From: Ptiloglossa arizonensis
Taxonomy: Eukaryota > Arthropoda > Insecta > Hymenoptera > Colletidae
Length of the DNA: 64,000 bases
Reading direction: 5' to 3'
NCBI RefSeq assembly: GCF_051014685.1
Contig: NW_027478463.1
Location: 744,001 to 808,000, forward strand
The translations under genes and the position numbers were made by a program. Below the pieces are notes generated by a model. The model was not told the DNA's origin, searched no databases, and was given only the letters and a program-made list of their open reading frames with translations. Below, piece by piece: positions 50,801-63,220 of the stretch. Numbering within the stretch: the stretch's first letter is position 1; each line of letters opens with the position of its first letter.

Positions 50801-51586
50801 GGACGACTTCCTACTTTCAGATGCAACAGGAAATAATCGAGTTCGTCAATCCGTTCGCGAGATATGGGACTTTGAAGTTAAGGAATAATTGAGAAACCAT
50901 CAAAATTTTCGCAAGTCTGATACCCGAAAGCAATAACTACTATGGCCTAGGGCAAAAATACACATACCGTTGTAATCGGACGAGTTTCTGGTTTCAGATG
51001 CAACAGGAATTTATCGAGTTCTCCAATCCGTTAGCGAGATATGGGATTTTGTAGTTAAGGAATGGTTGAGAAACCATCAAAATTCTCGCAATTCAGATGC
51101 TAGAAACGAATAACTGGAATGACCTAGGGGAAAAGTACACACACCATTGTAGTCGGTCGAGTTTCTACTCTCAGATGCAACAGGAAATAATCCAGTTCGT
51201 CAATCGGTTCGCGAGATATGGGAGTTTGAAGATAAGGAATGGTTGAGAGACCATCACAATTTTCGCAAGTCTGATACTCGAAACCAATAACTACTATGGC
51301 CTAGGGGAAAAATACACATATCTTTGTAATCGGGCGAGTTTCTACTTTCAGATGCAACAGGAATTTCTCGAGTTCGTCAATCCGTTCGCGAGATATGGGA
51401 GATTGAAGTTAAGGAATGGTTGAGAAACCATCAAAATTTTCGCAATTCTGATGCTAGAAACGAATAACTGGAATGACCTGGGGGAAAAATACACAGACCA
51501 TTGTAATCGGACGAGTTTCTACTTTCAGATGCAACAGGAATTTCTCGAGCTCGTCATTCCGTTCGCGAGATATGGGTGTTTGAAGG
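47821..51586. repeat. 12-mer HOR (2124 bp) with internal 6-mer shift (1062 bp)
   Basis: GAGTTTCTCG at 47821 recurs at 49945 and the match continues until about 49462/51586, giving a 2124 bp period of twelve 177 bp monomers. The block starting TACACAGACCATTGCAATCGG at 48481 also recurs at 49543 (1062 bp, 6 monomers) and at 50605. Shared rare forms are GACCTAGGCGAAAAG, GAAGACAAGG and ATTTTGTAGTTAAGG. Copies look nearly identical. Confidence 0.87.
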
Positions 51587-53220
51587 TAAGGAACGGTTGA
51601 GAAACCATCAAAATTTTCGCTGGCCTGATACTCGAAACCAATAACTGGAATGGCCTAGGGCAAAAATACACATACCTTTGTAATCGGGCGAGTTTCTACT
51701 TTCAGATGCAACAGGAATTCCTCGAGTTCGTCAATCCGTTCGCGAGATATGGGAGTTTGAAAATATGGAATGGTTGAGAGACCATCACAGTTTTCGCAAG
51801 TCTGATACTCGAAACCAATAACTACTATGGCCTAGGGGAAAAATACACATATCTTTGTAATCGGGCGAGTTTCTAATTTCAGATGCAACAGGAATTTCTC
51901 GAGTTCGTCAATCCGTTCGCGAGATATGGGAGTTTGAAGATAAGGAATGCTTGAGAATCCATCAAAATTTTCGCAAGTCTGATACTCGAAACCAATAACT
52001 GGAATGGCCAAGGGGAAAAGTACACACACCATTGTAATTGGGCGAATTTCTACTTTCAGATGCAACAGGAATTCCTCGAGTTCGTCAATCCGTTCGCGAG
52101 ATATGGGAGTTTGAAGATAAGGAATGCTTGAGAATCCATCAAAATTTTCGCAAGTCTGGTACTCGAAACCAATAACTGGAATGGCCTAGGGGAAAAGTAC
52201 ACACACCATTGTAATGGGGCGAGTTTCTACTTTCAGATGCAACAGGAATTCCTCGAGTTCGTCAATCCGTTCGCGAGATATGGGAGTTTGAAAATAAGGA
52301 ATGGTTGAGAGACCATCACAGTTTTCGCAAGTCTGATACTCGAAACCAATAACTACTATGGCCTAGGGGAAAAATACACATATCTTTGTAATCGGGCGAG
52401 TTTCTAATTTCAGATGCAACAGGAATTTCTCGAGTTCGTCAATCCGTTCGCGAGATATGGGAGTTTGAAGTTAAGGAATGGTTGAGAAACCATCAAAATT
52501 CCCGCAATTCAGATGCTAGAAACGAATAACTGGAATGATCTAGGGGAAAAGTACACACACCATTGTAATCGGTCGACTTTCTACTTTCAGATGCAACAGG
52601 AAATAATCGAGTTCGTCAATCCGTTCGCGAGATATGGGTGTTTGAAGGTAAGGAATGGTTGAGAAACCATCAAAATTTTCGCCGGTCTGATACTCGAAAC
52701 CAATAACTGGAATGACCTGGGGGAGAAGTACACACACCATTGTAATCGGTCGAGTTTCTACTTTCAGATGCAACAGGAAATAATTGAGTTCGTCAATCCG
52801 TTCGCGAGATATGGGAGTTTGATGTTAAGGAATGCTTGAGAAACCATCAAAATTTTCGAAGGTCTGATACTCGAAACCAATAACTACTATGGCCTAGGGC
52901 AAAAATACACATACCGTTGTAATCGAGCGGGTTTCTGGTTCCAGATGCAACAGGAATTTCTCGAGTTCTTCAATCCGTTCGCGAGATATGGTAGTTTGAA
53001 ATTAAGGAACGGTTGAGAAACCATCAAAATATTCGCAAGTCTGATACTCGAAACCAACAACTGGAATGGCCTAGGGGAAAAGTACACACACCATTGTAAT
53101 CCGGCGAGTTTCCACTTTCAGATGCGACAGGAATTTCTCGAGTTCTTCAATCCGTTCACGAGATATGGTAGTTTGAAATTAAGGAACGGTTGAGCAACCA
53201 TCAAAATTATCGCTGGTCTG
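51587..53220. repeat. 3-mer (531 bp) repeat plus transition monomers
   Basis: GGGAGTTTGAAAATA at 51751 recurs at 52282, a 531 bp shift of three monomers, with linked CATCACAGTTTTCGC and GAGTTTCTAATTTCAG. From about 52,900 new forms appear (TTGTAATCGAGCGGG, TTCTGGTTCCAGATG, GAGTTCTTCAATCCG, GGTTGAGCAACC), marking the change to the right-hand subfamily. Confidence 0.75.
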
Positions 53221-53891
53221 ATACTCGAAACCAATAACTGGAATGGCCTAGGGGAAAAGTACACATACCTTTGTAATCGGGCGAGTTTCTACTTTCAGAT
53301 GCAATAGGAATTTCTCGAATTCGTCAATCCGTTCGCGAGGTATGGGAGTTTCAATTTAAGGAATGGTTGAGAAACCATCAAAATTTTCGTAAGTCTGATA
53401 CTCGAAACAAATAACTACTATGACCTAGGGCAAAAATTCACATACCGTTGTAATCGGGCGTGTTTCTGCTTTCAGATGCAATACGAATTTCTCGAGCTCG
53501 CCAACCGTTCGCGAGGTATGGGAGTTTGACGTTAAGGAATGGTTGAGACACCATCAAAATTTTCGCAAGTCTGATACTCGAAACCAATAACTACAAAGGC
53601 CTAGGGGAAAAATACACACACCTTTGTAATCGGGCGAGTTTCTACTTTCAGATGCAATAGGAACTTCTCGAATTCGTCAATCCGTTCGCGAGATATGGGA
53701 GTTTGAATTTAAGGAATGGTTGAGAAACCATCAAAATTTTCGCAAGTCTGATACACGAAACCAATAACTACAAAGGCCTAGGGAAGAAATAAACATACTT
53801 TTGTAATCGGGCGACGTTCTACTTTCAGATGCAACAGAAATTTTTCGGATTCGCCAATCCGTTCGCGAAATATCGGAGATTGGAGTTAAGA

Positions 53892-53909
53892 GATGGTTGA
53901 GCAACCATC
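53892..53909. other. Extended perfect palindrome variant of the hairpin
   Basis: GATGGTTGAGCAACCATC is an 8-bp perfect inverted repeat around a 2-base centre, against 6 bp in the common form. Two changes produce it: AGATGG for AATGG on the left arm and GAGCAACC for GAGAAACC on the right. Both occur together repeatedly in the right-hand zone (for example about 56013, 58315, 59728, 60258). Other copies have only one of the two changes. Confidence 0.75.
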
Positions 53910-56900
53910 AAAATTTTCGCTGGTCTGATACTCGAAACCAATAACTGGAATGGCCTATGGGAAAAGTACACACACCATTGTAATCGTGCGAGTTTCTACT
54001 TTCAGATGCAACAGGAATTTCTCGAGTTCGCCAATCCGTTCGCGATGTATGGGAGTTTGAAATTAAGGAATGGTTGAGAACCCATCAAAATTTTCGCAGG
54101 TCTGATACTCGAAACCAATAACTACAAAGGCCTAGGGGAAAAATACACATACCTTTGTAATCGGGAGAGTTTCTACTTTCAGATGCAATAGGAATTTCTC
54201 GAGTTCGCCAACCGTTCGCGAGGTATGGGAGTTTGAAGTTAAGGAATGGTTGAGAATCCATCAAAATTTTCGCAAGTCTGACACACGAAACCAATAACTA
54301 CAAAGGCCTAGGAGAAAAATACACATACCTTTGTAATCGGGCGAGTTTCCACTTTCAGATGCAATAGGAATTTCTCGAATTCGTCATTCCGTTCGCGAGA
54401 TATGGGAGTTTGAATTTAAGGAATGGTTGAGAAACCATCAAAGTTTTCGTAAGTCTGATACTCGAAACAAAAAACTACTATGGCCTAGGGCAAAAATACA
54501 CACACCGTTGTAATCGGGCGAGTTTCTGCTTTCAGATGCAATACGAATTTCTCGAGTTCGCCAACCGTTCGCGAGGTATGGGAGTTTGACGTTAAGGAAT
54601 GGTTAAGAAACAATCAAAATTTTCGCAAGTCTGATACTCGAAACCAATCACTACAAAGGTCTACGGGAAAAATACACATACCTTTGTAATCGGGCGAGGT
54701 TCTACTTTCAGATGCAACAGAAATTTTTCGGATTCGCCAATCCGTTCGCGAAATATCGGAGATTGGAGTTAATAGATGGTTGAGCAACCATCAAAATTTT
54801 CGCTGGTCTGATACTCGAAACCAATAACTGGAATGGCCTAGGGGAAAAGTACACACACCATTGTAATCGTGCGAGTTTCTACTTTCAGATGCAACAGGAA
54901 TTTCTCGAGTTCGCCAATCCGTTCGCGAGGTATGGGAGTTTGAAGTTAAGGAATGGTTGAGAAACCATCAAAATTTTCGCAAGTCTGACACTCGAAACTA
55001 ATAACTACAAAGGCCTAGGCCAAAAATACACATACCTTTGTAATCGGGAGAGTTTCTACTTTCAGATGCAATAGGAATTTCTCGAGTTCGCCAACCGTTC
55101 GCGAGGTATGGGAGTTTGAAGTTAAGGAATGGTTGAGAATCCATCAAAATTTTCGCAAGTCTGATACACGAAACCAATAACTACAAAGGCCTAGGGGAAA
55201 AATACACATACCTTTGTAATCGGGCGAGTTTCTACTTTCAGATGCAATAGGAATTTCTCGAATTCGTCAATCCCTTCGCGAGATATGGGAGTTTGAATTT
55301 AAGGAATGGTTGAGCAACCTTCAAAATTTTCGCTGGTCTGATACTCGAAACCAATAACTGGAATGGGCTAGGGGAAAAGTACACATACCTTTGTAATCGG
55401 GCGAGTTTCTACTTTCAGATTGCAATAGGAATTTCTCGAATTCGTCAATTCGTTCGCGAGATATGGGAGTTTCAATTTAAGGAATGGTTGAGACACCATC
55501 AAAATTTTCGTAAGTCTGATACTCGAAACAAATAACTACTATGGCCTAGGGCAAAAATACACATACCGTTGTAATCGGGCGTGTTTCTGCTTTCAGATGC
55601 AATACGAATTTCTCGAGCTCGCCAACCGTTCGCGAGGTATGGGAGTTTGACGTTAAGGAATGGTTGAGAAACCATCGAAATTTTCGCAAGTCTGATACTC
55701 GAAACCAATAACTACAAAGGCCTAGGGGAAAAATACACATACTTTTGTAATCGGGCGAGTTTCTACTTTCAGATACAATAGGAATTTCTCGAATTCGTCA
55801 ATCCGTTCGCGAGATATGGGAGTTTGAATTTAAGGAATGGTTGAGAAACCATCAAAATTTTCGCAAGTCTGATACACGAAACCAATAACTACAAAGGCCT
55901 AGGGAAAAAATAAACATACCTTTGTAATCGGGCGATGTTCTACTTTCAGATGCAACAGAAATTTTTCGGATTCGCCAATCCGTTCGCGAAATATCGGAGA
56001 TTGGAGTTAAGAGATGGTTGAGCAACCATCAAAATTTTCGTTGGTCTGATACTCGAAACCAATAACTGGAATGGCCTATGGGAAAAGTACACACACCATT
56101 GTAATCGTGCGAGTTTCTACTTACAGATGCAACAGGAATTTCTCGAGTTCGCCAATCCGTTCGCGATGTATGGGAGTTTGAAGTTAAGGAATGGTTGAGA
56201 ACCCATCAAAATTTTCGCAAGTCTGATACTCGAAACCAATAACTACAAAGGCCTAGGGGAAAAATACACATACCTTTGTAATCGGGCGAGTTTCTACTTT
56301 CAGATGCAATAGGAATTTCTCGAGTTCGCCAATCCGTTCGCGATGTATGGGAGTTTGAAATTAAGGAATGGTTGAGAACCCATCAAAATTTTCGCAGGTC
56401 TGATACTCGAAACCAATAACTACAAAGGCCTAGGGGAAAAATACACATACCTTTGTAATCGGGAGAGTTTCTACTTTCAGATGCAATAGGAATTTCTCGA
56501 GTTCGCCAACCGTTCGCGAGGTATGGGAGTTTGAAGTTAAGGAATGGTTGAGAATCCATCAAAATTTTCGCAAGTCTGATACACGAAACCAATAACTACA
56601 AAGGCCTAGGGGAAAAATACACATACCTTTGTAATCGGGCGAGTTTCTACTTTCAGATGCAATAGGAATTTCTCGAATTCGTCATTCCGTTCGCGAGATA
56701 TGGGAGTTTGAATTTAAGGAATGGTTGAGAAACCATCAAAGTTTTCGTAAGTCTGATACTCGAAACAAAAAACTACTATGGCCTAGGGCAAAAATACACA
56801 CACCGTTGTAATCGGGCGAGTTTCTGCTTTCAGATGCAATACGAATTTCTCGAGTTCGCCAACCGTTCGCGAGGTATGGGAGTTTGACGTTAAGGAATGG

Positions 56901-57299
56901 TTGAGAAACAATCAAAATTTTCGCAATTCTGATACTCGAAACCAATCACTACAAAGGTCTACGGGAAAAATACACATACCTTTGTAATCGGGCGAGGTTC
57001 TACTTTCAGATGCAACAGAAATTTTTCGGATTCGCCAATCCGTTCGCGAAATATCGGAGATTGGAGTTAATAGATGGCTGAGCAACCATCAAAATTTTCG
57101 CTGGTCTGATACTCGAAACCAATAACTGGAATGGCCTAGGGGAAAAGTACACACACCATTGTAATCGTGCGAGTTTCTACTTTCAGATGCAACAGGAATT
57201 TCTCGAGTTCGCCAATCCGTTCGCGAGGTATGGGAGTTTGAAGTTAAGGAATGGTTGAGAAACCATCAAAATTTTCGCAAGTCTGACACACGAAACCAA

Positions 57300-57735
57300 T
57301 AACTGGAATGGGCTAGGGGAAAAGTACACATACCTTTGTAATCGGGCGAGTTTCTACTTTCAGATTGCAATAGGAATTTCTCGAATTCGTCAATCCGTTC
57401 GCGAGATATGGGAGTTTCAATTTAAGGAATGGTTGAGAAACCATCAAAATTTTCGTAAGTCTGATACTCGAAACCAATAACTGGAATGGGCTAGGGGAAA
57501 AGTACACATACCTTTGTAATCGGGCGAGTTTCTACTTTCAGATTGCAATAGGAATTTCTGGAATTCGCCAATCCGTTCGCGAGGTATGGGAGTTTGAATT
57601 TAAGGAATGGTTGAGCAACCTTCAAAATTTTCGCTGGTCTGATACTCGAAACCAATAACTGGAATGGGCTAGGGGAAAAGTACACATACCTTTGTAATCG
57701 GGCGAGTTTCTACTTTCAGATTGCAATAGGAATTT
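57300..57735. repeat. Tandem 178-bp monomers with an inserted T
   Basis: Successive monomers carry CAGATTGCAATAGG in place of CAGATGCAATAGG, an extra T that makes them 178 bp (spacing of the landmarks at 57313 and 57491). The insertion is seen at about 57361, 57541 and 57718, and once more at about 55417. Linked GGAATGGGCTAGGGG replaces GGAATGGCCTAGGGG and destroys CCTAGG. This appears to be very local, single-monomer amplification. Confidence 0.8.
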
Positions 57736-60363
57736 CTCGAATTCGTCAATCCGTTCGCGAGATATGGGAGTTTCAATTTAAGGAATGGTTGAGAAACCAT
57801 CAAAATTTTCGTAAGTCTGATACTCGAAACAAATAACTACTATGGCCTAGGGCAAAAATACACATACCGTTGTAATCGGGCGTGTTTCTGCTTTCAGATG
57901 CAATACGAATTTCTCGAGCTCGCCAACCGTTCGCGAGGTATGGGAGTTTGACGTTAAGGAATGGTTGAGAAACCATCGAAATTTTCGCAAGTCTGATACT
58001 CGAAACCAATAACTACAAAGGCCTAGGGGAAAAATACACATACCTTTGTAATCGGGCGAGTTTCTACTTTCAGATGCAATAGGAATTTCTCGAATTCGTC
58101 AATCCGTTCGCGAGATATGGGAGTTTGAATTTAAGGAATGGTTGAGAAACCATCAAAATTTTCGCAAGTCTGATACACGAAACCAATAACTACAAAGGCC
58201 TAGGGAAAAAATAAACATACCTTTGTAATCGGGCGATGTTCTACTTTCAGATGCAACAGAAATTTTTCGGATTCGCCAATCCGTTCGCGAAATATCGGAG
58301 ATTGGAGTTAAGAGATGGTTGAGCAACCATCAAAATTTTCGCTGGTCTGATACTCGAAACCAATAACTGGAATGGCCTATGGGAAAAGTACACACACCAT
58401 TGTAATCGTGCGAGTTTCTACTTACAGATGCAACAGGAATTTCTCGAGTTCGCCAATCCGTTCGCGATGTATGGGAGTTTGAAGTTAAGGAATGGTTGAG
58501 AACCCATCAAAATTTTCGCAAGTCTGATACTCGAAACCAATAACTACAAAGGCCTAGGGGAAAAATACACATACCTTTGTAATCGGGCGAGTTTCTACTT
58601 TCAGATGCAATAGGAATTTCTCGAGTTCGCCAACCGTTCGCGAGGTATGGGAGTTTGAAGTTAAGGAATGTTTGAGAAACCATCAAAATTTTCGCAAGTC
58701 TGATACACGAAACCAATAACTACAAAGGCCTAGGGGAAAAATTCACATACCTTTGTAATCGGGCGAGTTTCTACTTTCAGATGCAATAGGAATTTCTCGA
58801 ATTCGTCATTCCGTTCGCGAGATATGGGAGTTTGAATTTAAGGAATGGTTGAGAAACCATCAAACTTTTCGTAAGTCTGATACTCGAAACAAGAAACTAC
58901 TATGGCCTAGGGAAAAAATACACACACCGTTGTAATCGGGCGAGTTTCTGCTTTCAGATGCAATACGAATTTCTCGAGTTCGCCAACCGTTCGCGAGGTT
59001 TGGGAGTTTGACGTTAAGGAATTTTTGAGAAACCATCAAAATTTTCGCAAGTCTGATACTTGAAACCAATAACTACAAAGGTCTAGGGGAAAAATACACA
59101 TACGTTTGTAATCGGGCGAGGTTCTACTTTCAGATGCAACAGAAATTTTTCGGATTCGCCAATCCGTTCGCGAAATATCGGAGATTGGAGTAAATAGATG
59201 GTTGAGCAACCATCAAAATTTTCGCTGGTCTGATACTCGAAACCAATAACTGGAATGGCCTAGGGGAAAAGTACACATATCTTTGTAATCGGGCGAGTTT
59301 CTACTTTCAGATGCAATAGGAACTTCTCGAATACGTCAATCCGTTCGCGAGATATGGGAGTTTCAATTTAAGGAATGGTTGAGAAACCATCAAAATTTTC
59401 GTAAGTCTGATACTCGAAACAAATAACTACTATGGCTTAGGGCAAAAATACACATACCGTTGTAATCGGGCGTGTTTCTGCTTTCAGATGCAATAGGAAT
59501 TTCTCGAATTCGTCGATCCGTTCGCGAGATATGGGAGTTTGAATTTAAGGAATGGTTGAGAAACCATCAAAATTTTCGCAATTCTGGTACTCGAAACAAA
59601 TATCTGGAATGGCCTAGGGGAAAAGTACACACACCATTGTAATCGTGCGAGTTTCTACTTTCAGATGCAACAGAAATTTTTCGGATTCGCCAATCCGTTC
59701 GCGAAATATCAGAGTTTGGAGTTAAGAGATGGTTGAGCAACCATCAAAATTTTCGCTGGTCTGATACTCGAAACCAATAACTGGAATGGCCTAGGGGAAA
59801 AGTACACATACCTTTGTAATCGGGCGAGTTTCTACTTTCAGATGCAATAGGAATTTCTCGAATTCGTCAATCCGTTCGCGAGATATGGGAGTTTCAATTT
59901 AAGGAATGGTTGAGAAACCATCAAAATTTTCGTAAGTCTGATACTCCAAACAAATAACTACTATGGCCTAGGGCAAAAATACACATACCGTTGTAATCGG
60001 GCGAATTTCTGCTTTCAGATGCAATACGAATTTCTCGAGTTCGCCAACCGTTCGCGAGGTATGGGAGTTTGACGTTAAGGAATGGTTGAGATACCATCAA
60101 AATTTTCGCAAGTCTGATACTCGAAACCAATAACTACAAAGGCCTAGGGGATAAATACACATGCCATTGTAATCGGGCGAGGTTCTACTTTAAGATGCAA
60201 CAGAAATTTTTCGGATTCGTCAATCCGTTCGCGAAATATCAGAGTTTGGAGTTAAGAGATGGTTGAGCAACCATCAAAATTTTCGCTGGTCTGATACTCG
60301 AAACCAATAACTGGAATGGCCTAGGGGAAAAGTACACACACCATTGTAATTGGCGAGTTTCCA

Positions 60364-62927
60364 CTTTCAGATGCAACAGGAATTTCTCGAGTTCGCCAAT
60401 CCGTTCGCGAGATATGGGAGTTTGAAGTTTAGGAATGGTTGAGAAACCATCAAAATTTTCGCAAGTGTGATAATCGAAACCAATAACTGGAATGGCCTAG
60501 GGGAAAAGTACACACACCATTGTAATGGGGCGAGGTCCTACTTTCAGATGCATTAGGAATTTCTCGAGTTCGTCAATCCGTTCGCGAGATATGGGAGTTT
60601 GAAGTTAAGGAATGGTTGAGAAACCATCAAAATTTTCGCAAGTCTTATATTCGAGACCAATAACTACAATGGCCCAGGGGAAAAATACGCATACCGTTGT
60701 AATCGGGAGTGCTTCTACTTTCAGATGCAAGAGAAATTTTTCGAATTCGTCAATCCGTTCGCGAGATATGGGAGTTTGAAGTTAACGAATGGTTGTGAAA
60801 CCATCAAAATTTTCGTAAGTCTGATACTCGAAACAAATAACTACAATGGCCTAGGGGAAAAATACGCATTCCGTTATAATCGGGAGAGCTTCTACTTTCA
60901 GATGCAACAGAAATTTTTCGGATTTGGCAATCCGTTCGCGAAATATGGGAGTTTAAAGTTAAGGAACGCTTGAGAAACCACCAAAATTTTCGCAATTCTG
61001 ATACTCTAAACCAATAACTGGAATGGCCTAGGGGAAAAGTATACACACCTTTGTAATCGGGCGAGTTTCTACTTTCAGATGCAACAGGAATTTCTCGAGT
61101 TCGTCAATCCGTTCGCGAGATATGGGAGTGTGAGGTTAAGGAATGGTTGAGAAACCACCAAAATTTTCGCAATTCTGATACTCTAAACCAATAACTGGAA
61201 TGGCCTAGGGGAAAAGTATACACACCTTTGTAATCGGGCGAGTTTCTACTTTCAGATACAACAGGAATTTCTCGAGTTCGTCAATCCGTTCGCGAGATAT
61301 GGGAGTGTGAGGTTAAGGAATGGTTGAGAAACCATCAAAATTTTCGCAATTCTGGTACTCGAAACAAATATCTGGAATGGCCTAGGGGAAAAGTACACAC
61401 ACCATTGTAATGGGGCGGGTTTCTACTTTCAGATGCAACAGGAATTTCTCGAGTTCGTCAATCCGTTCACGAGATATGGGAGTTTGAAGTTAAGGAATGG
61501 TTGAGAATCCATCAGCGTTTTCGCAAGTCTGATACTCGAAACCAATAACTACAATGGCCTAGGGAAAAAATACACATACCTTTGTAATCGGGCGAGTTTC
61601 TACTTTCAGATGCAATAGGAATTTCTCGAATTCGTCAATCCGTTCGCGAGATATGGGAGTTTGAATTTAAGGAATGGTTGAGAAACCATCGAAATTTTCG
61701 TAAGTCTGATACTCGAAACAAATAACTACAATGGCCTCGGGGAAAAATACACATACCGTTGTAATCGGGAGAGCTTCTACTTTCAGACGCAAGAGAAATT
61801 TTTCGGATTCGTCAATCCGTTCGCGAAATATCAGAGTTTGGAATTAAGAGATGGTTGAGCAGCCACCAAAATTTTCGCTGGTCTGATACTCGAAACCAAT
61901 AACTGGAATGGCCCAGGGGAAAAGTACACACACCAATGTAATCGTGCGAGTTTCTACTTTCAGATGCAACAGGAATTTCTCGAGTTCGCCAATCCGTTCG
62001 CGAGATATGGGAGTTTGAAGTTTAGGAATGGTTGAGAAACCATCAAAATTTTCGCAAGTGTGATAATCGAAACCAATAACTGGAATGGCCTAGGGGAAAA
62101 GTACACACACCATTGTAATGGGGCGAGGTCCTACTTTCAGATGCATTAGGAATTTCTCGAGTTCGTCAATCCGTTCGCGAGATATGGGAGTTTGAAGTTA
62201 AGGAATGGTTGAGAAACCATCAAAATTTTCGCAAGTCTTATATTCGAGACCAATAACTACAATGGCCCAGGGGAAAAATACGCATACCGTTGTAATCGGG
62301 AGTGCTTCTACTTTCAGATGCAAGAGAAATTTTTCGAATTCGTCAATCCGTTCGCGAGATATGGGAGTTTGAAGTTAACGAATGGTTGTGAAACCATCAA
62401 AATTTTCGTAAGTCTGATACTCGAAACAAATAACTACAATGGCCTAGGGGAAAAATACGCATTCCGTTATAATCGGGAGAGCTTCTACTTTCAGATGCAA
62501 CAGAAATTTTTCGGATTTGGCAATCCGTTCGCGAAATATGGGAGTTTAAAGTTAAGGAACGCTTGAGAAACCACCAAAATTTTCGCAATTCTGATACTCT
62601 AAACCAATAACTGGAATGGCCTAGGGGAAAAGTATACACACCTTTGTAATCGGGCGAGTTTCTACTTTCAGATGCAACAGGAATTTCTCGAGTTCGTCAA
62701 TCCGTTCGCGAGATATGGGAGTGTGAGGTTAAGGAATGGTTGAGAAACCACCAAAATTTTCGCAATTCTGATACTCTAAACCAATAACTGGAATGGCCTA
62801 GGGGAAAAGTATACACACCTTTGTAATCGGGCGAGTTTCTACTTTCAGATGCAACAGGAATTTCTCGAGTTCGTCAATCCGTTCGCGAGATATGGGAGTG
62901 TGAGGTTAAGGAATGGTTGAGAAACCA
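60364..62927. repeat. 9-mer duplication, period 1593 bp
   Basis: The interval about 60364-61334 recurs at about 61957-62927, with landmarks 60725 and 60804 at 62318 and 62397. The shift is 1593 bp, exactly nine 177 bp monomers. Within each copy one monomer is itself tandemly doubled (about 60977-61153 and 61154-61330), carrying CACCAAAATTTTCGC, ATACTCTAAACC and GAGTGTGAGGTTAAGG. Differences noticed between copies are few, such as CAGATACAACAGG at about 61254 against CAGATGCAACAGG. Confidence 0.85.
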
Positions 62928-63220
62928 TCGAAATTTTCGTAAGTCTGATACTCGAAACAAATAACTACAATGGCCTCGGGGAAAAATACACATACCGTTG
63001 TAATCGGGAGAGCTTCTACTTTCAGATGCAAGAGAAATTTTTCGGATTCGTCAATCCGTTCGCGAAATATCAGAGTTTGGAATTAAGAGATGGTTGAGCA
63101 GCCACCAAAATTTTCGCTGGTCTGATACTCGAAACCAATAACTGGAATGGCCTAGGGGAAAAGTACACACACCAATGTAATCGTGCGAGTTTCTACTTTC
63201 AGATGCAACAGGAATTTCTC
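61680..63220. repeat. 7-mer shifted duplicate (1239 bp)
   Basis: About 61680-61981 recurs at 62919-63220: GAAATTTTCG at 61691 lies again at 62930, a 1239 bp shift of seven monomers. Shared rare forms are GGCCTCGGGGAAAAA, GAGCAGCCACCAAAATT and AATATCAGAGTTTGG. It overlaps the 1593 bp repeat, so at least two successive unequal exchanges took place here. Confidence 0.78.

Larger units (their letters stand above)
53221..60180. repeat. Older 12/13-mer HOR family (about 2120-2300 bp), three copies and a partial fourth
   Basis: A monomer with GCAATAGGAATTTCTCGAA and TTTCAATTTAAGG opens units at about 53221, 55340, 57641 and 59761. Spacings are about 2120, 2301 and 2120 bp (12, 13 and 12 monomers). 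The unusual AAATAAACATAC monomer follows at about 53782, 55902 and 58203, and landmarks at 54085, 56383 and 58507 behave likewise. Copies carry more substitutions and one-base indels than the central HORs, so this family is probably older. Monomers here often read GCAATAGG for GCAACAGG and GCGAGGTATGGG for GCGAGATATGGG. Confidence 0.8.
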
